This document shows, one piece after another, positions 15,626 through 24,713 of a stretch of DNA of 59,682 nucleotides; within the stretch, counting starts at the first letter, position 1; each line of letters begins with the position of its first letter. This DNA comes from Planctomyces sp. SH-PL62 (GTDB lineage Bacteria > Planctomycetota > Planctomycetia > Planctomycetales > Planctomycetaceae). The translations under genes and the position numbers were made by a program. Location of the stretch: NCBI GenBank assembly GCA_945893075.1, contig CAMDDX010000004.1, positions 1 through 59,682 on the forward strand, read 5' to 3'. The notes beneath the pieces are model-generated. The model was not told where the DNA came from. It made no database searches and saw nothing but the letters and a program-made list of their open reading frames with translations.

Positions 15626-18514
15626 CTACTCCGCACCGAAGACCCCCACCTGGCAAATGTCGTCGAACTCGCGAAACGCGCCAGTCGGAAGTTTCACGGC
15701 AGGCCAGAACACGCGATTCGCAATGCCGCGCGCGATCGTCTTCGCGACTTCGTCCGCTTCGGCGAAATCGTTGGGAGACCATTCGGCGAATTCGGGGCCG
15801 ACTCCCGCCAAGTCCTTCGGCAAGTTGATGTAGCCCAACAGCGGCTCTGAGGGCAACGCGAGGTGGCGTGCGAGGTGCCGATACAACGGCAGTTGCAGGT
15901 CGATCCAATCTCCGTTTCGTTTGCGATGACTGTCGCCCGGCTTCTGCCCTTTGTCGCCGGACTTGTAATCGAAGATCGCGCACTGGCCGTTGTCTTCGTG
16001 GCAGTCGATGCGATCCAAGCGGCCATGCAGCCAGATCTCGATGCCATCGACGATCAGAGAAGGGGGCGTCTCGCCGCCTGGTTCGGGGCGGATTGCGCAC
16101 TCGACATGTTCGATTCGCCAACCGGAGCTACGCCACTTGGCTTGCCAATGAGCGAACGCCTCCAGCCGTGCTTCCAATTGCTTCAATTGCACATTGACGG
16201 CTGCTCTGCGGCGCGTGCCGTAGCGCTGTCGCGCGACTTCGTCCAACCGTTCCAGCAGGCAGCGTCGCAGTCGAGCTTCATCGGCGGAGTCACGAGCATC
16301 CGACTCGCCGAATAATCGCAGCACGTCATGCAGCACGTTGCCGAACGCCAGCGCGTCCAATTCCACCGCCTGATCATCCAGCGATTCCAGCTTCAGCACA
16401 TGCTTCAGAAAATAACGGTACGGGCATGCGAGGTACGACTTGAACTCGGTCACGTTCAGCTTCAAGACCTGAGTCGGTTGCTGCAACTCCGTCAGACCGA
16501 GCGACGCGATGATAAGCGTCGGATGCGGGACGCTCAGGCCAGCGGCATCGGGAGCGCGAGGCTCCCGCCGAGCCGCTGTGGCGAACTCGTTCGTGGTCAC
16601 CGCCGACGGCTCGGCGGGAGCCTCGCCCTCCCGGTTCATCAACAGGAGCACTCGCTCAGGCAACTCATCCGACGGAACCGCGAACAACAACCGGCTGGGG
16701 ATCTGTGGATTGCCATCGAGATCACGGCAACTGACCAACCACACGACCTCGCGCCGAGCGTGTTGCAACAGCGTCACCGCATACGCATCGCGGGCGTATC
16801 GCCGAGCGTTATCGTTCAGCCCCAATCGCTGCCGCAGTTCATTCGGCAGAAATAAATCTGAGTTCAAACTCGTCGGCACAAACCCCTCGTTGAACGAGGT
16901 GACGATCGCAGCCGGTGTGTCGTCCAAAGGCAACTCCAGCCAGCCGAGCAGTTCGACGGCATCTACTTCGGGCTCCGGCGGGACGACCTCTTCGGACAGG
17001 CGTTTGACGGCGCAACGCACGGCATCCGCCGCGCTCACAAGCGGCGCGATCGACGGCGGAACTTCAGCCAACTCTTCGATCGCCTGATTCAGTTCCTTGA
17101 GAGCTTTGACCAGGATGCGACCTTCGCGGCTCGAGTCGTCCACTTCGCGGTCGCCATAGATCCCGGCCAACCAGGTTCGCAGCGGAATCGCCCATTCGTT
17201 CAATGCTCGCGACGAACCCTGCAAGGGAGCGAACACATTGCGCAAGGTTCGCAACAATTCGTGGGGCAGGTTTTCAACCTGCCCGTCCCCCTTGGAAGAA
17301 CGTCGCCGCCGCGCGTTCGGCTGTTCGAGAATCGCGAGCAGCGTCTCCGGCCCCAGCGGCAGATGCGTTTGATAGAGCGCATCCAACTCCGCCAAGTCGA
17401 TCGGATTCTTCAGCACCAACGCGGCATCGAGATCCGGGTGCCGCACGACTGCCGCGAAATCATCGAAGCGGCTGCGCTCCAGAAAGTCCGCCAGCGCGGC
17501 CAGCAATCGACAGGGACCAGAGTCCGCCAGACGTGTCCCTTCGATCCAGCGAGTCGCCACGTCGCACTCGGCAAGCCGGCGCTCGACGAACGATCCCAAG
17601 CGATCATCGGCCAAGCCGATGACGACTTCATCGGCTCGGAATCGCTCGCCCATTGCCGACAGTTCGCGAGCGACCTGTTCCGCTTGCTCGGTCGGGCCAT
17701 CGCAAACTCGAAGCCGCTCCGCCGGAATGTCCACGGCGATCTCGGTCCAGGCCGCCGGTAACAGACAGCCTTGCGAGTCAAACGACTCCGCGCGATCTGG
17801 CGGCGCGGCGATCAGCGCGGTCACTCGGTCTGCCACGAGATTCAGAATTTGCTGTGTCGATTGATTCTGATCGACAGTCCCAACCAGCACGATGTCACGA
17901 TCTGTTTGTGGTTCGCGGTGCTTGATCGCCACCAGCCGAGCGGTCTGCACTTCCCACAATTTCAGTTCGTCGAGCGTTCGCAGATACGCTTTCTGCACCT
18001 TCTGCAACGTGTCCCATCGGGCCGCTTCTGCGAAGTCCGGCAATTGACGACCGAGCTTCGCGACATCGCCGAAGTCACGGCCATCCGCCGCCAGTTCGCG
18101 ATGCTGATTCCACAGCAGCGTCCCCAGCGACCACCAGGCGAGCACGTCATCGTCGCCAGGGGGACGAGGGATGATTTTCTCCAACAGGCTGCGGTCTGAT
18201 TCGCGCAGCACCTTCGCCCACGTCAGTTGTTGAACCAGATCGCTCGCCAGCGGCTTCTGTAATGGATACAGCCGCTCCGGCAATTCGCCGAGCGTCACGA
18301 TCTGCGGCGGCGTGAGCCGGAGTCGTTCGTTCTCCGCCCGCAGGACCAGCAGTTCCAACAACCGCCGTCCCGCTCGCCGACCGGGCACAACGACAGTCAC
18401 TTCGCCCAGAGTTAGCTCGTCTTTCGCCGCATATTTCCGAGCAAGCCACTCGACCGCTGATGGCAACAGCGGCTGCTCCCAACCCAGAAATTCTCGCGTG
18501 ATCGACGTCGGCAT
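15626..18514 (-). CDS. AddB/RecB-like PD-(D/E)XK nuclease
   Basis: About 962 residues from the ATG at 18514; the frame extends 47 codons upstream but that part lacks protein character. The N-terminal half resembles AddB (inactive helicase-like): TLGEVTVVVPGRRAGRRLLELLV, DIVLVGTVDQN, RFRADEVVIGLADDRLGSFVERRLAE, LPLDDTPAAIVTSFNEGFVPTS. The C-terminus is a RecB-type nuclease: LNVTEFKSYLACPYRYFLKHVLKLES, ALAFGNVLHDVLRLFG, LHGRLDRIDCHE and CAIFDYKSG (catalytic D, D and K), then DLQLPLYRHLARHL. Likely role: processing of double-strand breaks; no AddA gene is in the window. AddB Fe-S cysteines are not all visible (one Cys in ACPYRYF). Two in-frame palindromic repeats add the peptides REGEAPAEP and GQVENLPHE. 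Confidence 0.8.
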   Translation of the reverse strand: MPTSITREFLGWEQPLLPSAVEWLARKYAAKDELTLGEVTVVVPGRRAGRRLLELLVLRAENERLRLTPPQIVTLGELPERLYPLQKPLASDLVQQLTWAKVLRESDRSLLEKIIPRPPGDDDVLAWWSLGTLLWNQHRELAADGRDFGDVAKLGRQLPDFAEAARWDTLQKVQKAYLRTLDELKLWEVQTARLVAIKHREPQTDRDIVLVGTVDQNQSTQQILNLVADRVTALIAAPPDRAESFDSQGCLLPAAWTEIAVDIPAERLRVCDGPTEQAEQVARELSAMGERFRADEVVIGLADDRLGSFVERRLAECDVATRWIEGTRLADSGPCRLLAALADFLERSRFDDFAAVVRHPDLDAALVLKNPIDLAELDALYQTHLPLGPETLLAILEQPNARRRRSSKGDGQVENLPHELLRTLRNVFAPLQGSSRALNEWAIPLRTWLAGIYGDREVDDSSREGRILVKALKELNQAIEELAEVPPSIAPLVSAADAVRCAVKRLSEEVVPPEPEVDAVELLGWLELPLDDTPAAIVTSFNEGFVPTSLNSDLFLPNELRQRLGLNDNARRYARDAYAVTLLQHARREVVWLVSCRDLDGNPQIPSRLLFAVPSDELPERVLLLMNREGEAPAEPSAVTTNEFATAARREPRAPDAAGLSVPHPTLIIASLGLTELQQPTQVLKLNVTEFKSYLACPYRYFLKHVLKLESLDDQAVELDALAFGNVLHDVLRLFGESDARDSADEARLRRCLLERLDEVARQRYGTRRRAAVNVQLKQLEARLEAFAHWQAKWRSSGWRIEHVECAIRPEPGGETPPSLIVDGIEIWLHGRLDRIDCHEDNGQCAIFDYKSGDKGQKPGDSHRKRNGDWIDLQLPLYRHLARHLALPSEPLLGYINLPKDLAGVGPEFAEWSPNDFAEADEVAKTIARGIANRVFWPAVKLPTGAFREFDDICQVGVFGAE
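16550..16632. repeat. 26-bp inverted repeat inside the AddB-like gene
   Basis: Arms 16550-16575 and 16607-16632 pair at 25 of 26 positions. Read on the gene strand, the right arm encodes REGEAPAEP and the left arm ARREPRAP, both in frame. The insertion lies between the helicase-like part and the nuclease domain, where extra residues would be tolerated. Confidence 0.88.
17264..17284. repeat. GGGCAGGTTGAAAACC-type palindrome inside the AddB-like gene
   Basis: 9-bp arms around TTC. Read on the gene strand it encodes GQVENLP. The same sequence, 19 bases identical, occurs at 39970-39989 in a different gene and again encodes QVENLP in frame. Confidence 0.75.
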
Positions 18515-18778
18515 GGGGACGAATTGTGAGGCTCCCCAATGACGATTGCCAGCCGCGCGTGTGCCGACGTCGCTCGCCATTCTGCGGCGTGGCGATACAC
18601 TCTGCCCCGCCTTACGGCTGAAAACGACCGACGGTTGCGACAACTCGACGGTCAACCCATCACGCTTTTTGCGAATCCCTGCCTATTCCGCTTCACATTG
18701 CTACTGCGGCCATCAGTTGCCGCCACTTCCGAGGTTCGCCTTGTGGAGTGATCTTCTCGCCCACGAAAGGGGCCGATC

Positions 18779-21253
18779 ATGTCTGACGACACACAACAAC
18801 CCATTCCAGAGATTGACGCCGCATTGCCGCTTGAGCATGTCGAGCCAATCGAAGCCAGCGCCGATTGTCACGACGGCGATTCCATCAGCCGCAGGGCGCT
18901 AGCCCTCGGTTCGAGCGAGGAATCCGACCTGGAACCGGACGCTAGCGCGTGCCGGCTGATCTCGTCAGAAGAGCCGGTCGCTTCCATTCTTGACGGCGAA
19001 CCGGAGACCGAAGTGATCGAGCACGGCATGTTCGACGATGCCTCGGATGATTTCGCCTACGAAGCGGCGGACGAAGAAGAGTCCGAAGCGGACATGGAAT
19101 CCGAAGACGACTCGGCCCCGTATGACTATGACGGCGTGGTTGACGAGGAATTCGATCCGGCCCCGAAGCAGGAGCGCGAGAACTCCTACGGCAAAAAGAA
19201 AGACAAGAAGAAGAAAGCACTCGCGGACGAGTCGGGCATTTCTGAAGTGAGCGAGTTCGATGGCGACAACGACCCGTCACCGGGGGCGCGTTTGAAAAAG
19301 CATGAGCACACCGGGCCGGCGAAGTTTGCTCCGCAGAGGCTGGCGAAGATTCTGGCGGCAGCGGGGATTGATGCTCGGCGGAAGTGCGAGGAGTTCGTCA
19401 CGACCGGTCGCGTCACGGTTGATGGCAAGGTCATCACCGACGTTGCGTTTCGAGCCGATCCGTATTCGCAGAAGATTGAGCTCGACGGCGAGAAGCTCAA
19501 GGTGCATCGCAAAGTCTACTTCGTGCTCAACAAGCCGCGCGGAGTGCTCTGCACGAACTTCGATCCCTCGGGCAAGCCGCGAGTCATCGACTTGTTCCCG
19601 CAGTTCAAGGAGCGGATCTTCGCGATCGGAAGACTCGACGAAGAATCCGAAGGTTTGCTGCTGGTCACGAACGACGGCGAGCTGGCCAATCGGATGGCTC
19701 ACCCGCGTTATCGAGTGCCAAAGTTTTACATCTGTCATGTGAAGGGAGTACCGACTTCCGAAACGCTCGCCGAACTGAAGCGGGGCATGTACTTCGACGA
19801 AGGCAAGTTCTCCGTCGAAGGGGTGCGGATGAAGAAGGCGGTGGGAGATAGCTCGTACTTGGACATCGTGCTGAACGAAGGCCAGAACCGCGAGATTCGC
19901 CGGCTGCTGGCTCGCGTGAATCACAAGGTCATGCGTTTGAAGCGCGTTGGGTTCGGCCCAATCCGGCTCGGCGATTTGCCGGTCGGTGCGTTTCGGCAAT
20001 TGACGACTCCGGAAGTCGCGTTGCTCAACGATCTCTCGCAACAGCGAGCCCATCTCGACAACACGGCCGGCCGCGGTCGCAAGAAGAAGTTCGGCGAGAA
20101 AACAAAATTCGGCAGCAAGCCGTTCGGTGCTCGGACTGAGTCTCCCGCATCCACCGAGTTTTCGAGCGAAGGTCGCCCGCCGCGCAAATCGAACTACGGG
20201 AAACCTGCGGCTGGATCAGGACAGCCGGACCGAGCGCCTCGTGGTGGCGAGTCGTCCTACGGAGATCGACCGCCACGCCGCCAGTTTGTCTCGCAGACCG
20301 ACGACGGAGTGAATGCTTCGTCGAGCGGCGATGAGGCAGCTCAAGGCAACACTCGCCAACGCCGTCCTGAAGGCCGGCCGCGACCCGGTGCATATTCTCA
20401 AGGGGGCGAAGGCCAAGGTGGACCGCGCCGCTACGGACGACGCGACGAAGAACAACAAGGAGGCGAGCAAACTGCGGGGCCGCGCCGCTACGGTCGTCGC
20501 GACGACAATCAACAGCAAGGGGACTCGCAAGCGGGACCGCCACGTCGGTACTCGCAAGGGAGTCGTCCGCCGAATCGCCAAGGTGGCTATGGTCAAGGTG
20601 GTCCACCTGCTCAGCGTCGATCCTCACAAGGAGACGGTGATTCGCGAGGGGGCTACTCATCGGGTCCGCCACAAGGGAGCCGTCCGCCGCGCCGCTATCA
20701 ATCGGATCAAGCGGGCGAAGAATTCCAATCGCAGTCCAATCAGTCGCAATCGCAGTCCAACGACAACGACGGGGACTTCAATGGTGGTCGTCGTCGATTC
20801 GTCACGGACGACACTCCCGAATCGTCATTCACTCGCCGACCTCCCGCTCAGGATGGAGGACCGCCACCACGTCGGCGAGCCTACAACGACGAGAACTCTC
20901 CGCCGCCAGCAGGTGGCTATTCCTCGCAACGGCGTCCGCCGCAGCGACGAAGCACCAACAACGATCAGTACCCACAGCCACAAGCGGGTGGATATTCCGC
21001 GCAACGTCGTCCGGCTCGCGGCTCGCGCCCTTATGGCCAAGCGGGAAATCGAGAACTGCCCGTTCGAGGCCAGCGCGGTGCTCGGCCACCGAAGCCCATG
21101 ACGGCTGACGGAAAAGAAATTCTCGAAGGCAAGGTGACCGGGTATCGGTCGCTGACCAAAGATGGCCCGGCTCGTCGTCGCTACAAGCCAATTCTGGGAA
21201 TGCAGGTCAATCGCAAGAAGCGTCAGGAAAAACGCAAGAAGACTGAAGAATAA
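18779..21253 (+). CDS. RsuA/RluB/E/F-family pseudouridine synthase with acidic head and RG/Q-rich tail
   Basis: 824 residues, versus about 240-300 for the catalytic core. Residues 1-175 are acidic, ending in a Lys run (KKKDKKKKA). The S4 RNA-binding domain (about 185-240: RLAKILAAAGIDARRKCEEFV) precedes the synthase domain (about 243-420: VLNKPRGVLCTN, GRLDEESEGLLLVTNDGELANRM with the catalytic Asp, NEGQNREIRRLLARVNHKVMRLKRV). From about residue 425 to 760 the protein is low-complexity Gly/Arg/Gln/Ser/Pro, with GPRRYGRRD repeated, then a basic end (QVNRKKRQEKRKKTEE). It isomerises a uridine in rRNA, probably 23S. The tail may bind RNA or promote condensation; inference. A degraded palindromic repeat lies in the acidic head (18887-18957). 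Confidence 0.9.
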   Translation: MSDDTQQPIPEIDAALPLEHVEPIEASADCHDGDSISRRALALGSSEESDLEPDASACRLISSEEPVASILDGEPETEVIEHGMFDDASDDFAYEAADEEESEADMESEDDSAPYDYDGVVDEEFDPAPKQERENSYGKKKDKKKKALADESGISEVSEFDGDNDPSPGARLKKHEHTGPAKFAPQRLAKILAAAGIDARRKCEEFVTTGRVTVDGKVITDVAFRADPYSQKIELDGEKLKVHRKVYFVLNKPRGVLCTNFDPSGKPRVIDLFPQFKERIFAIGRLDEESEGLLLVTNDGELANRMAHPRYRVPKFYICHVKGVPTSETLAELKRGMYFDEGKFSVEGVRMKKAVGDSSYLDIVLNEGQNREIRRLLARVNHKVMRLKRVGFGPIRLGDLPVGAFRQLTTPEVALLNDLSQQRAHLDNTAGRGRKKKFGEKTKFGSKPFGARTESPASTEFSSEGRPPRKSNYGKPAAGSGQPDRAPRGGESSYGDRPPRRQFVSQTDDGVNASSSGDEAAQGNTRQRRPEGRPRPGAYSQGGEGQGGPRRYGRRDEEQQGGEQTAGPRRYGRRDDNQQQGDSQAGPPRRYSQGSRPPNRQGGYGQGGPPAQRRSSQGDGDSRGGYSSGPPQGSRPPRRYQSDQAGEEFQSQSNQSQSQSNDNDGDFNGGRRRFVTDDTPESSFTRRPPAQDGGPPPRRRAYNDENSPPPAGGYSSQRRPPQRRSTNNDQYPQPQAGGYSAQRRPARGSRPYGQAGNRELPVRGQRGARPPKPMTADGKEILEGKVTGYRSLTKDGPARRRYKPILGMQVNRKKRQEKRKKTEE
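18887..18957. repeat. degraded GCGCTAGC repeat inside the pseudouridine synthase
   Basis: Its left arm starts AGCCGCAGGGCGCTAGCCC, 19 bases identical to the reverse complement of the right arm of the repeat at 55569-55627. The two arms here pair at about 19 of 26 positions around a shared GCGCTAGC core. It is translated in frame as SRRALALGS ... DASACRL. Confidence 0.65.
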
Positions 21254-21276
21254 GCGGATCAAGCAGCGATGCGGCT

Positions 21277-21333
21277 AAAGTAGACGAGTCACTCCGTGAC
21301 TCGAATCCAGTCACGGAGTGACTCGTCTACTTT
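21277..21333. repeat. perfect 25-bp inverted repeat with nested palindrome
   Basis: Arms 21277-21301 and 21309-21333, 7-base loop. Each arm itself contains AGTCAC-TCC-GTGACT, so each arm could fold alone. It begins 23 bp after the pseudouridine synthase stop and could serve as terminator; the strand following it is TTTGGC, without a long T-run. Confidence 0.85.
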
Positions 21334-21498
21334 GGCTCGCGTCCCGACCAAGTTTTCGGCGTTGACGAACTCAACCGGTAGCCTCAATCAGCCGATGAAT
21401 GGTCGTGCCTCAGGTTCGACTGACCGGCAGGGATCGCTCAATTGACAAAGTCCCCCGAAAGTCGAGACAACTTCGGGCGTCTCGCATCGCGGCAGTTC

Positions 21499-21561
21499 GT
21501 CGGTTGTGTCTCCAACCTGACGGAATGTACTCAAGCGGGTCGGGTCGGAGACCCAACCTAC
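21499..21561. repeat. imperfect inverted repeat, GTAGGTTGGGTCTCCGAC type
   Basis: Arms 21499-21520 and 21540-21561 pair at 18 of 22. The right arm reads GTAGGTTGGGTCTCCGAC on the minus strand. Confidence 0.65.
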
Positions 21562-21653
21562 TTCCCACCACGAAACCACATCTGGCTCAGTGTCTCGTCC
21601 TCTGAGCCTTGATCCTCGGCCCCCTTAACGGCACACCAGGAGTCGCATCCGCA

Positions 21654-23531
21654 ATGTCAACCGCCACCTTGGAAGCTCCCGCATCCAGCAACGGCAAGAA
21701 GTTAGAGAATCTCGAAACAGTCGTCATCCGCTTCTGCGGTGACTCCGGCGACGGAATGCAGTCGGTCGGAATCCAGATGACGAACGCTTCGGCGATTTTC
21801 GGCAACGACGTCTGTACGTTCCCCGACTTCCCCGCCGAGATTCGTGCTCCTGCCGGTTCGCTCTTCGGAGTGTCGGGCTATCAGTTGTGCTTCTCGAACC
21901 ATGACATCTTCACGCCCGGTGACGACGTGGACACGCTCGTCGCGATGAACCCGGCGGCGCTCAAGACCAACGTTGCCGATCTCAAACGCGGCGGCACGTT
22001 GATCGTCAACGAGGAAGAGTTCAACAAGGGCGGTTTGCAAAAAGCGTTGTACGACGCGAACCCGCTCGACGACGAAACCTTGATGGCCAAGTTCCGTGTT
22101 CACAAAGTGCCGATGACGCGGCTCAATCGCGATGCGGTCGAGGGACTGGGACTCACATTGAAAAACGCGGACTTGTGCCGCAACTTCTTCGCACTCGGCT
22201 TGGTCTACTGGCTGTACGATCGAGATCCAAAGCCGACCGAAGAGGCCATTCGGTCGAAGTTCGCCAAGAAGCCGGATGTCGTCGAAGCCAACTTGCGGGC
22301 GCTGCGAGCCGGGATGAATTACGGCTTCTCGACGGAATCCTTCACAGTTCACTATCACGTTCCGCCAGCCAAGCTTTCGCCGGGCAAATACCGCAAGATC
22401 ACTGGCAACGAAGCGGTCGCGATGGGTTTGGCGACCATGGCCAGGCTCTCCGGCAAGACGGTCGTCTTCAGCGGCTATCCAATCACGCCGGCCAGCGACA
22501 TCTTGCATGATCTGTCGATGTATAAGCACTTCGGCGTGAAGACGTTTCAGGCCGAAGACGAAATCGCCGCGATGTCTTCGTGCGTGGGAGCCGCCTTCGC
22601 CGGAGAACTGGCAGTCACCGCCAGCAGCGGTCCCGGCATCTGCCTGAAGGGCGAGGCGATGGGCTTGGGAATGATGACCGAGTTGCCAATGGTCATCATT
22701 GACGTCCAGCGCGGCGGGCCGAGCACCGGCCTACCGACCAAGACAGAACAATCTGACTTGTTGCTCGCCATGTACGGTCGCAACGGCGAATCGCCGCTGC
22801 CGATCGTCGCGGCGAGTGGTCCCGGCGATTGCTTCACGATGATTCAAGAAGCGTTTCGCATCGCCACCGAGTTCATGTGCCCGGTGATCTTCCTTTCCGA
22901 CGGCTACATCGCGAACGGAGCCGAGCCGTGGCGAATCCCGAATGTGGAAGACTTGCCCCGTTTGAAGATCGACCACATTACAACTGCCAATGGCGAGAAT
23001 GGCGCATACTTGCCGTACAAGCGAAACGAGAAACTCGCTCGCCCGTGGGTCAAGCCGGGGACGAAGGGCTTGGAGCACCGCATCGGCGGACTCGAAAAGA
23101 AGGACGTCACCGGCAACATTGATTACTCGCCGAAGAACCATCAGCACATGACCAACACGCGAGCTCAGAAGGTCGCGAACATCGCCAATTTCATTCCCGA
23201 ACAAACGGTCGATGGTCCGGCAAAGGGCAAGCTGCTCGTCATCAGTTGGGGCGGCACTTACGGAGCCGTTCGCACGGCGGTGCATCAAGCTCAGGAGGCG
23301 GGGAAATCCGTCGCGCACACACACCTGCGATACATGAACCCCTTCCCGCGCAACCTCGGTGCGATCCTCAAGAGCTACGAAAAGGTGCTCGTGCCGGAAC
23401 TGAACTGCGGCCAATTGAGTTTGCTCCTACGCAATCAGTTCCTCGTCGACGCGAAAGGCTACAACAAGGTCGAAGGCAAGCCGTTCCTCGTCAACGAACT
23501 GGTCAATGTGATCAACGAGTTCCACGGTTGA
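21654..23531 (+). CDS. korA: 2-oxoacid:ferredoxin/acceptor oxidoreductase, fused gamma-alpha subunit
   Basis: 625 residues from the ATG at 21654; AGGAG lies 11 bases upstream and a TTG at 21609 is less likely. The N-terminal gamma domain (about 20-200) has the family motif [17 protein letters not shown] and the strands [11 protein letters not shown]. The alpha domain (from about 220) has [53 protein letters not shown] and [22 protein letters not shown]-like sequence, the pyruvate/2-oxoglutarate ferredoxin oxidoreductase signature. With korB 57 bp downstream it forms a heterodimeric KorAB-type enzyme that oxidatively decarboxylates a 2-oxoacid (probably 2-oxoglutarate) to acyl-CoA, reducing ferredoxin. 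No ferredoxin (delta) gene is adjacent. Confidence 0.92.
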   Translation: MSTATLEAPASSNGKKLENLETVVIRFCGDSGDGMQSVGIQMTNASAIFGNDVCTFPDFPAEIRAPAGSLFGVSGYQLCFSNHDIFTPGDDVDTLVAMNPAALKTNVADLKRGGTLIVNEEEFNKGGLQKALYDANPLDDETLMAKFRVHKVPMTRLNRDAVEGLGLTLKNADLCRNFFALGLVYWLYDRDPKPTEEAIRSKFAKKPDVVEANLRALRAGMNYGFSTESFTVHYHVPPAKLSPGKYRKITGNEAVAMGLATMARLSGKTVVFSGYPITPASDILHDLSMYKHFGVKTFQAEDEIAAMSSCVGAAFAGELAVTASSGPGICLKGEAMGLGMMTELPMVIIDVQRGGPSTGLPTKTEQSDLLLAMYGRNGESPLPIVAASGPGDCFTMIQEAFRIATEFMCPVIFLSDGYIANGAEPWRIPNVEDLPRLKIDHITTANGENGAYLPYKRNEKLARPWVKPGTKGLEHRIGGLEKKDVTGNIDYSPKNHQHMTNTRAQKVANIANFIPEQTVDGPAKGKLLVISWGGTYGAVRTAVHQAQEAGKSVAHTHLRYMNPFPRNLGAILKSYEKVLVPELNCGQLSLLLRNQFLVDAKGYNKVEGKPFLVNELVNVINEFHG

Positions 23532-23542
23532 TACCCACCACT

Positions 23543-23572
23543 TTTAATTTCAAATCTCAAATCTGCAATCAC
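23543..23572. repeat. AAATCTCAAATCT word between korA and korB
   Basis: AT-rich TTTCAAATCTCAAATCTGCAATC, similar to 27095-27127 inside the DUF1553 gene and to the words at 50290-50340. It fills most of the 57-bp korA-korB gap. Confidence 0.5.
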
Positions 23573-23588
23573 AAAAGGTAACTCCGCG

Positions 23589-24623
23589 ATGTCAGTCGAT
23601 CTTCCCACTCTTCCGACTCCGACTCTTCAATCGAAGGATTTCGCCAGCGACCAAGAAGTCCGCTGGTGCCCGCGCTGCGGCGATTACTCGATTCTCGCCC
23701 AGATGAAAAAGGTGCTGCCCACGCTGGGCATTCCCAAGGAAAAGTTTTGTTTCGTGTCGGGGATCGGTTGCAGCAGCCGCTTTCCGTATTACGTCAACAC
23801 CTACGGCCTGCACAGCATCCACGGCCGCGCTCCGGCGGTTGCGACGGGCGTGAAGTTGGCCAATCCCGAACTGCAAGTCTGGGTCATCACCGGTGACGGC
23901 GACGCCCTGTCGATCGGCGGCAATCACTTCCTGCACGCGATCCGCCGCAACATCGACATGAAGATCATCCTCTTCAACAACCAAATTTATGGTCTGACCA
24001 AAGGCCAGTACTCGCCAACCAGCCCGGTGGGCAAGAAGAGCAAGAGCACGCCCTATGGCTCGATCGATCACCCGCTCACGCCGCTCTCCGTCGCGATTGG
24101 AGCCGAAGCCACGTTCGTCGCTCGTTCGGTCGATGTGGATATCAAGCATCTCACAATGGTTCTCGAACGAGCCGCTCATCACAAAGGGACGGCCTTCGTC
24201 GAGGTCTATCAAGACTGCAACGTCTTCAACCCCGGAGCGTTCAGCTACGCCACCGAGAAGGAGACACGCAGCGACAGCATCGTCTATCTCGAACACGGCA
24301 AGCCGTTGATCTACGGCAAGAATCGTGAGAAGGGAATTCGAGTTGCCGAAGGTAACCGCGTGGAAATCGTCCAACTCGGCGGCGACGTGAAGGAAGACGA
24401 CCTCCTCTTCCACGACGAGAAGACTCCGGAGCCATCGCTCGCATTCTTGCTCTCGCGGATGCGACATCCGGAATTCCCCGAACCGATGGGTATTTTCCGA
24501 GCCGTCGAACGCTCGACCTACGACGAGTCCGTCACGAAGCAAGTCGAGGCCGCTCGCGCGAAACTCGGCGAAGGCGATGTCGAAAAACTGCTCAACAGCG
24601 GCGACACATGGTTCGTGAATTGA
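23589..24623 (+). CDS. korB: 2-oxoacid:ferredoxin/acceptor oxidoreductase, beta subunit
   Basis: 344 residues, usual for KorB. It binds thiamine pyrophosphate and a [4Fe-4S] cluster. Visible motifs: VRWCPRCGDYSIL (cluster Cys), FVSGIGCSSRFPYYV (third Cys), HGRAPAVATGVKLA, the TPP/Mg motif GDGDALSIGGNHFLHAIRRN and ILFNNQIYGLTKGQYSPTS, and a distal CNVFNPGAFSY Cys. The start ATG follows a short repeat-filled gap behind korA, with a weak AAAAGGTAACTC leader. Joint expression with korA is very likely. A repeat-derived palindrome follows within 8 bases of the stop. Confidence 0.93.
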   Translation: MSVDLPTLPTPTLQSKDFASDQEVRWCPRCGDYSILAQMKKVLPTLGIPKEKFCFVSGIGCSSRFPYYVNTYGLHSIHGRAPAVATGVKLANPELQVWVITGDGDALSIGGNHFLHAIRRNIDMKIILFNNQIYGLTKGQYSPTSPVGKKSKSTPYGSIDHPLTPLSVAIGAEATFVARSVDVDIKHLTMVLERAAHHKGTAFVEVYQDCNVFNPGAFSYATEKETRSDSIVYLEHGKPLIYGKNREKGIRVAEGNRVEIVQLGGDVKEDDLLFHDEKTPEPSLAFLLSRMRHPEFPEPMGIFRAVERSTYDESVTKQVEAARAKLGEGDVEKLLNSGDTWFVN

Positions 24624-24630
24624 AAGTCGA

Positions 24631-24700
24631 ATAACGGTGATCGGCCATCGGCAATCTGCTTCTGGCCGAACGCCGTCAGCCGAATGCCGACAGCCGTTAT
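24631..24700. repeat. ATAACGGC-family inverted repeat after korB
   Basis: Arms 24631-24652 and 24679-24700 pair at 17 of 22 positions; both ends read ATAACGG outward-in. It fills the gap between korB and the next gene. Confidence 0.65.
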
Positions 24701-24713
24701 ACCGTTTTTCATT

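Larger units (their letters stand above)
21254..21653. other. 400-bp gap holding two palindromes and the korA leader
   Basis: It holds a perfect 25-bp hairpin (21277-21333), an imperfect one (21499-21561) and the AGGAG before korA (21638-21642). The rest, about 21334-21498, has no convincing gene or promoter by eye. A 63-codon minus-strand ORF (21388-21579) is explained by the repeat. Confidence 0.6.

Noticed and set aside
15518-15850. 110-codon plus-strand ORF starting MPDEWKETTN
   Set aside because: It begins inside the palindrome at 15520-15593 and then runs antisense to the AddB-like gene; start and composition are repeat-derived.
21388-21579. 63-codon minus-strand ORF with VGWVSDPTRL
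   Set aside because: It reads through the imperfect palindrome at 21499-21561 and has no protein-like features otherwise.
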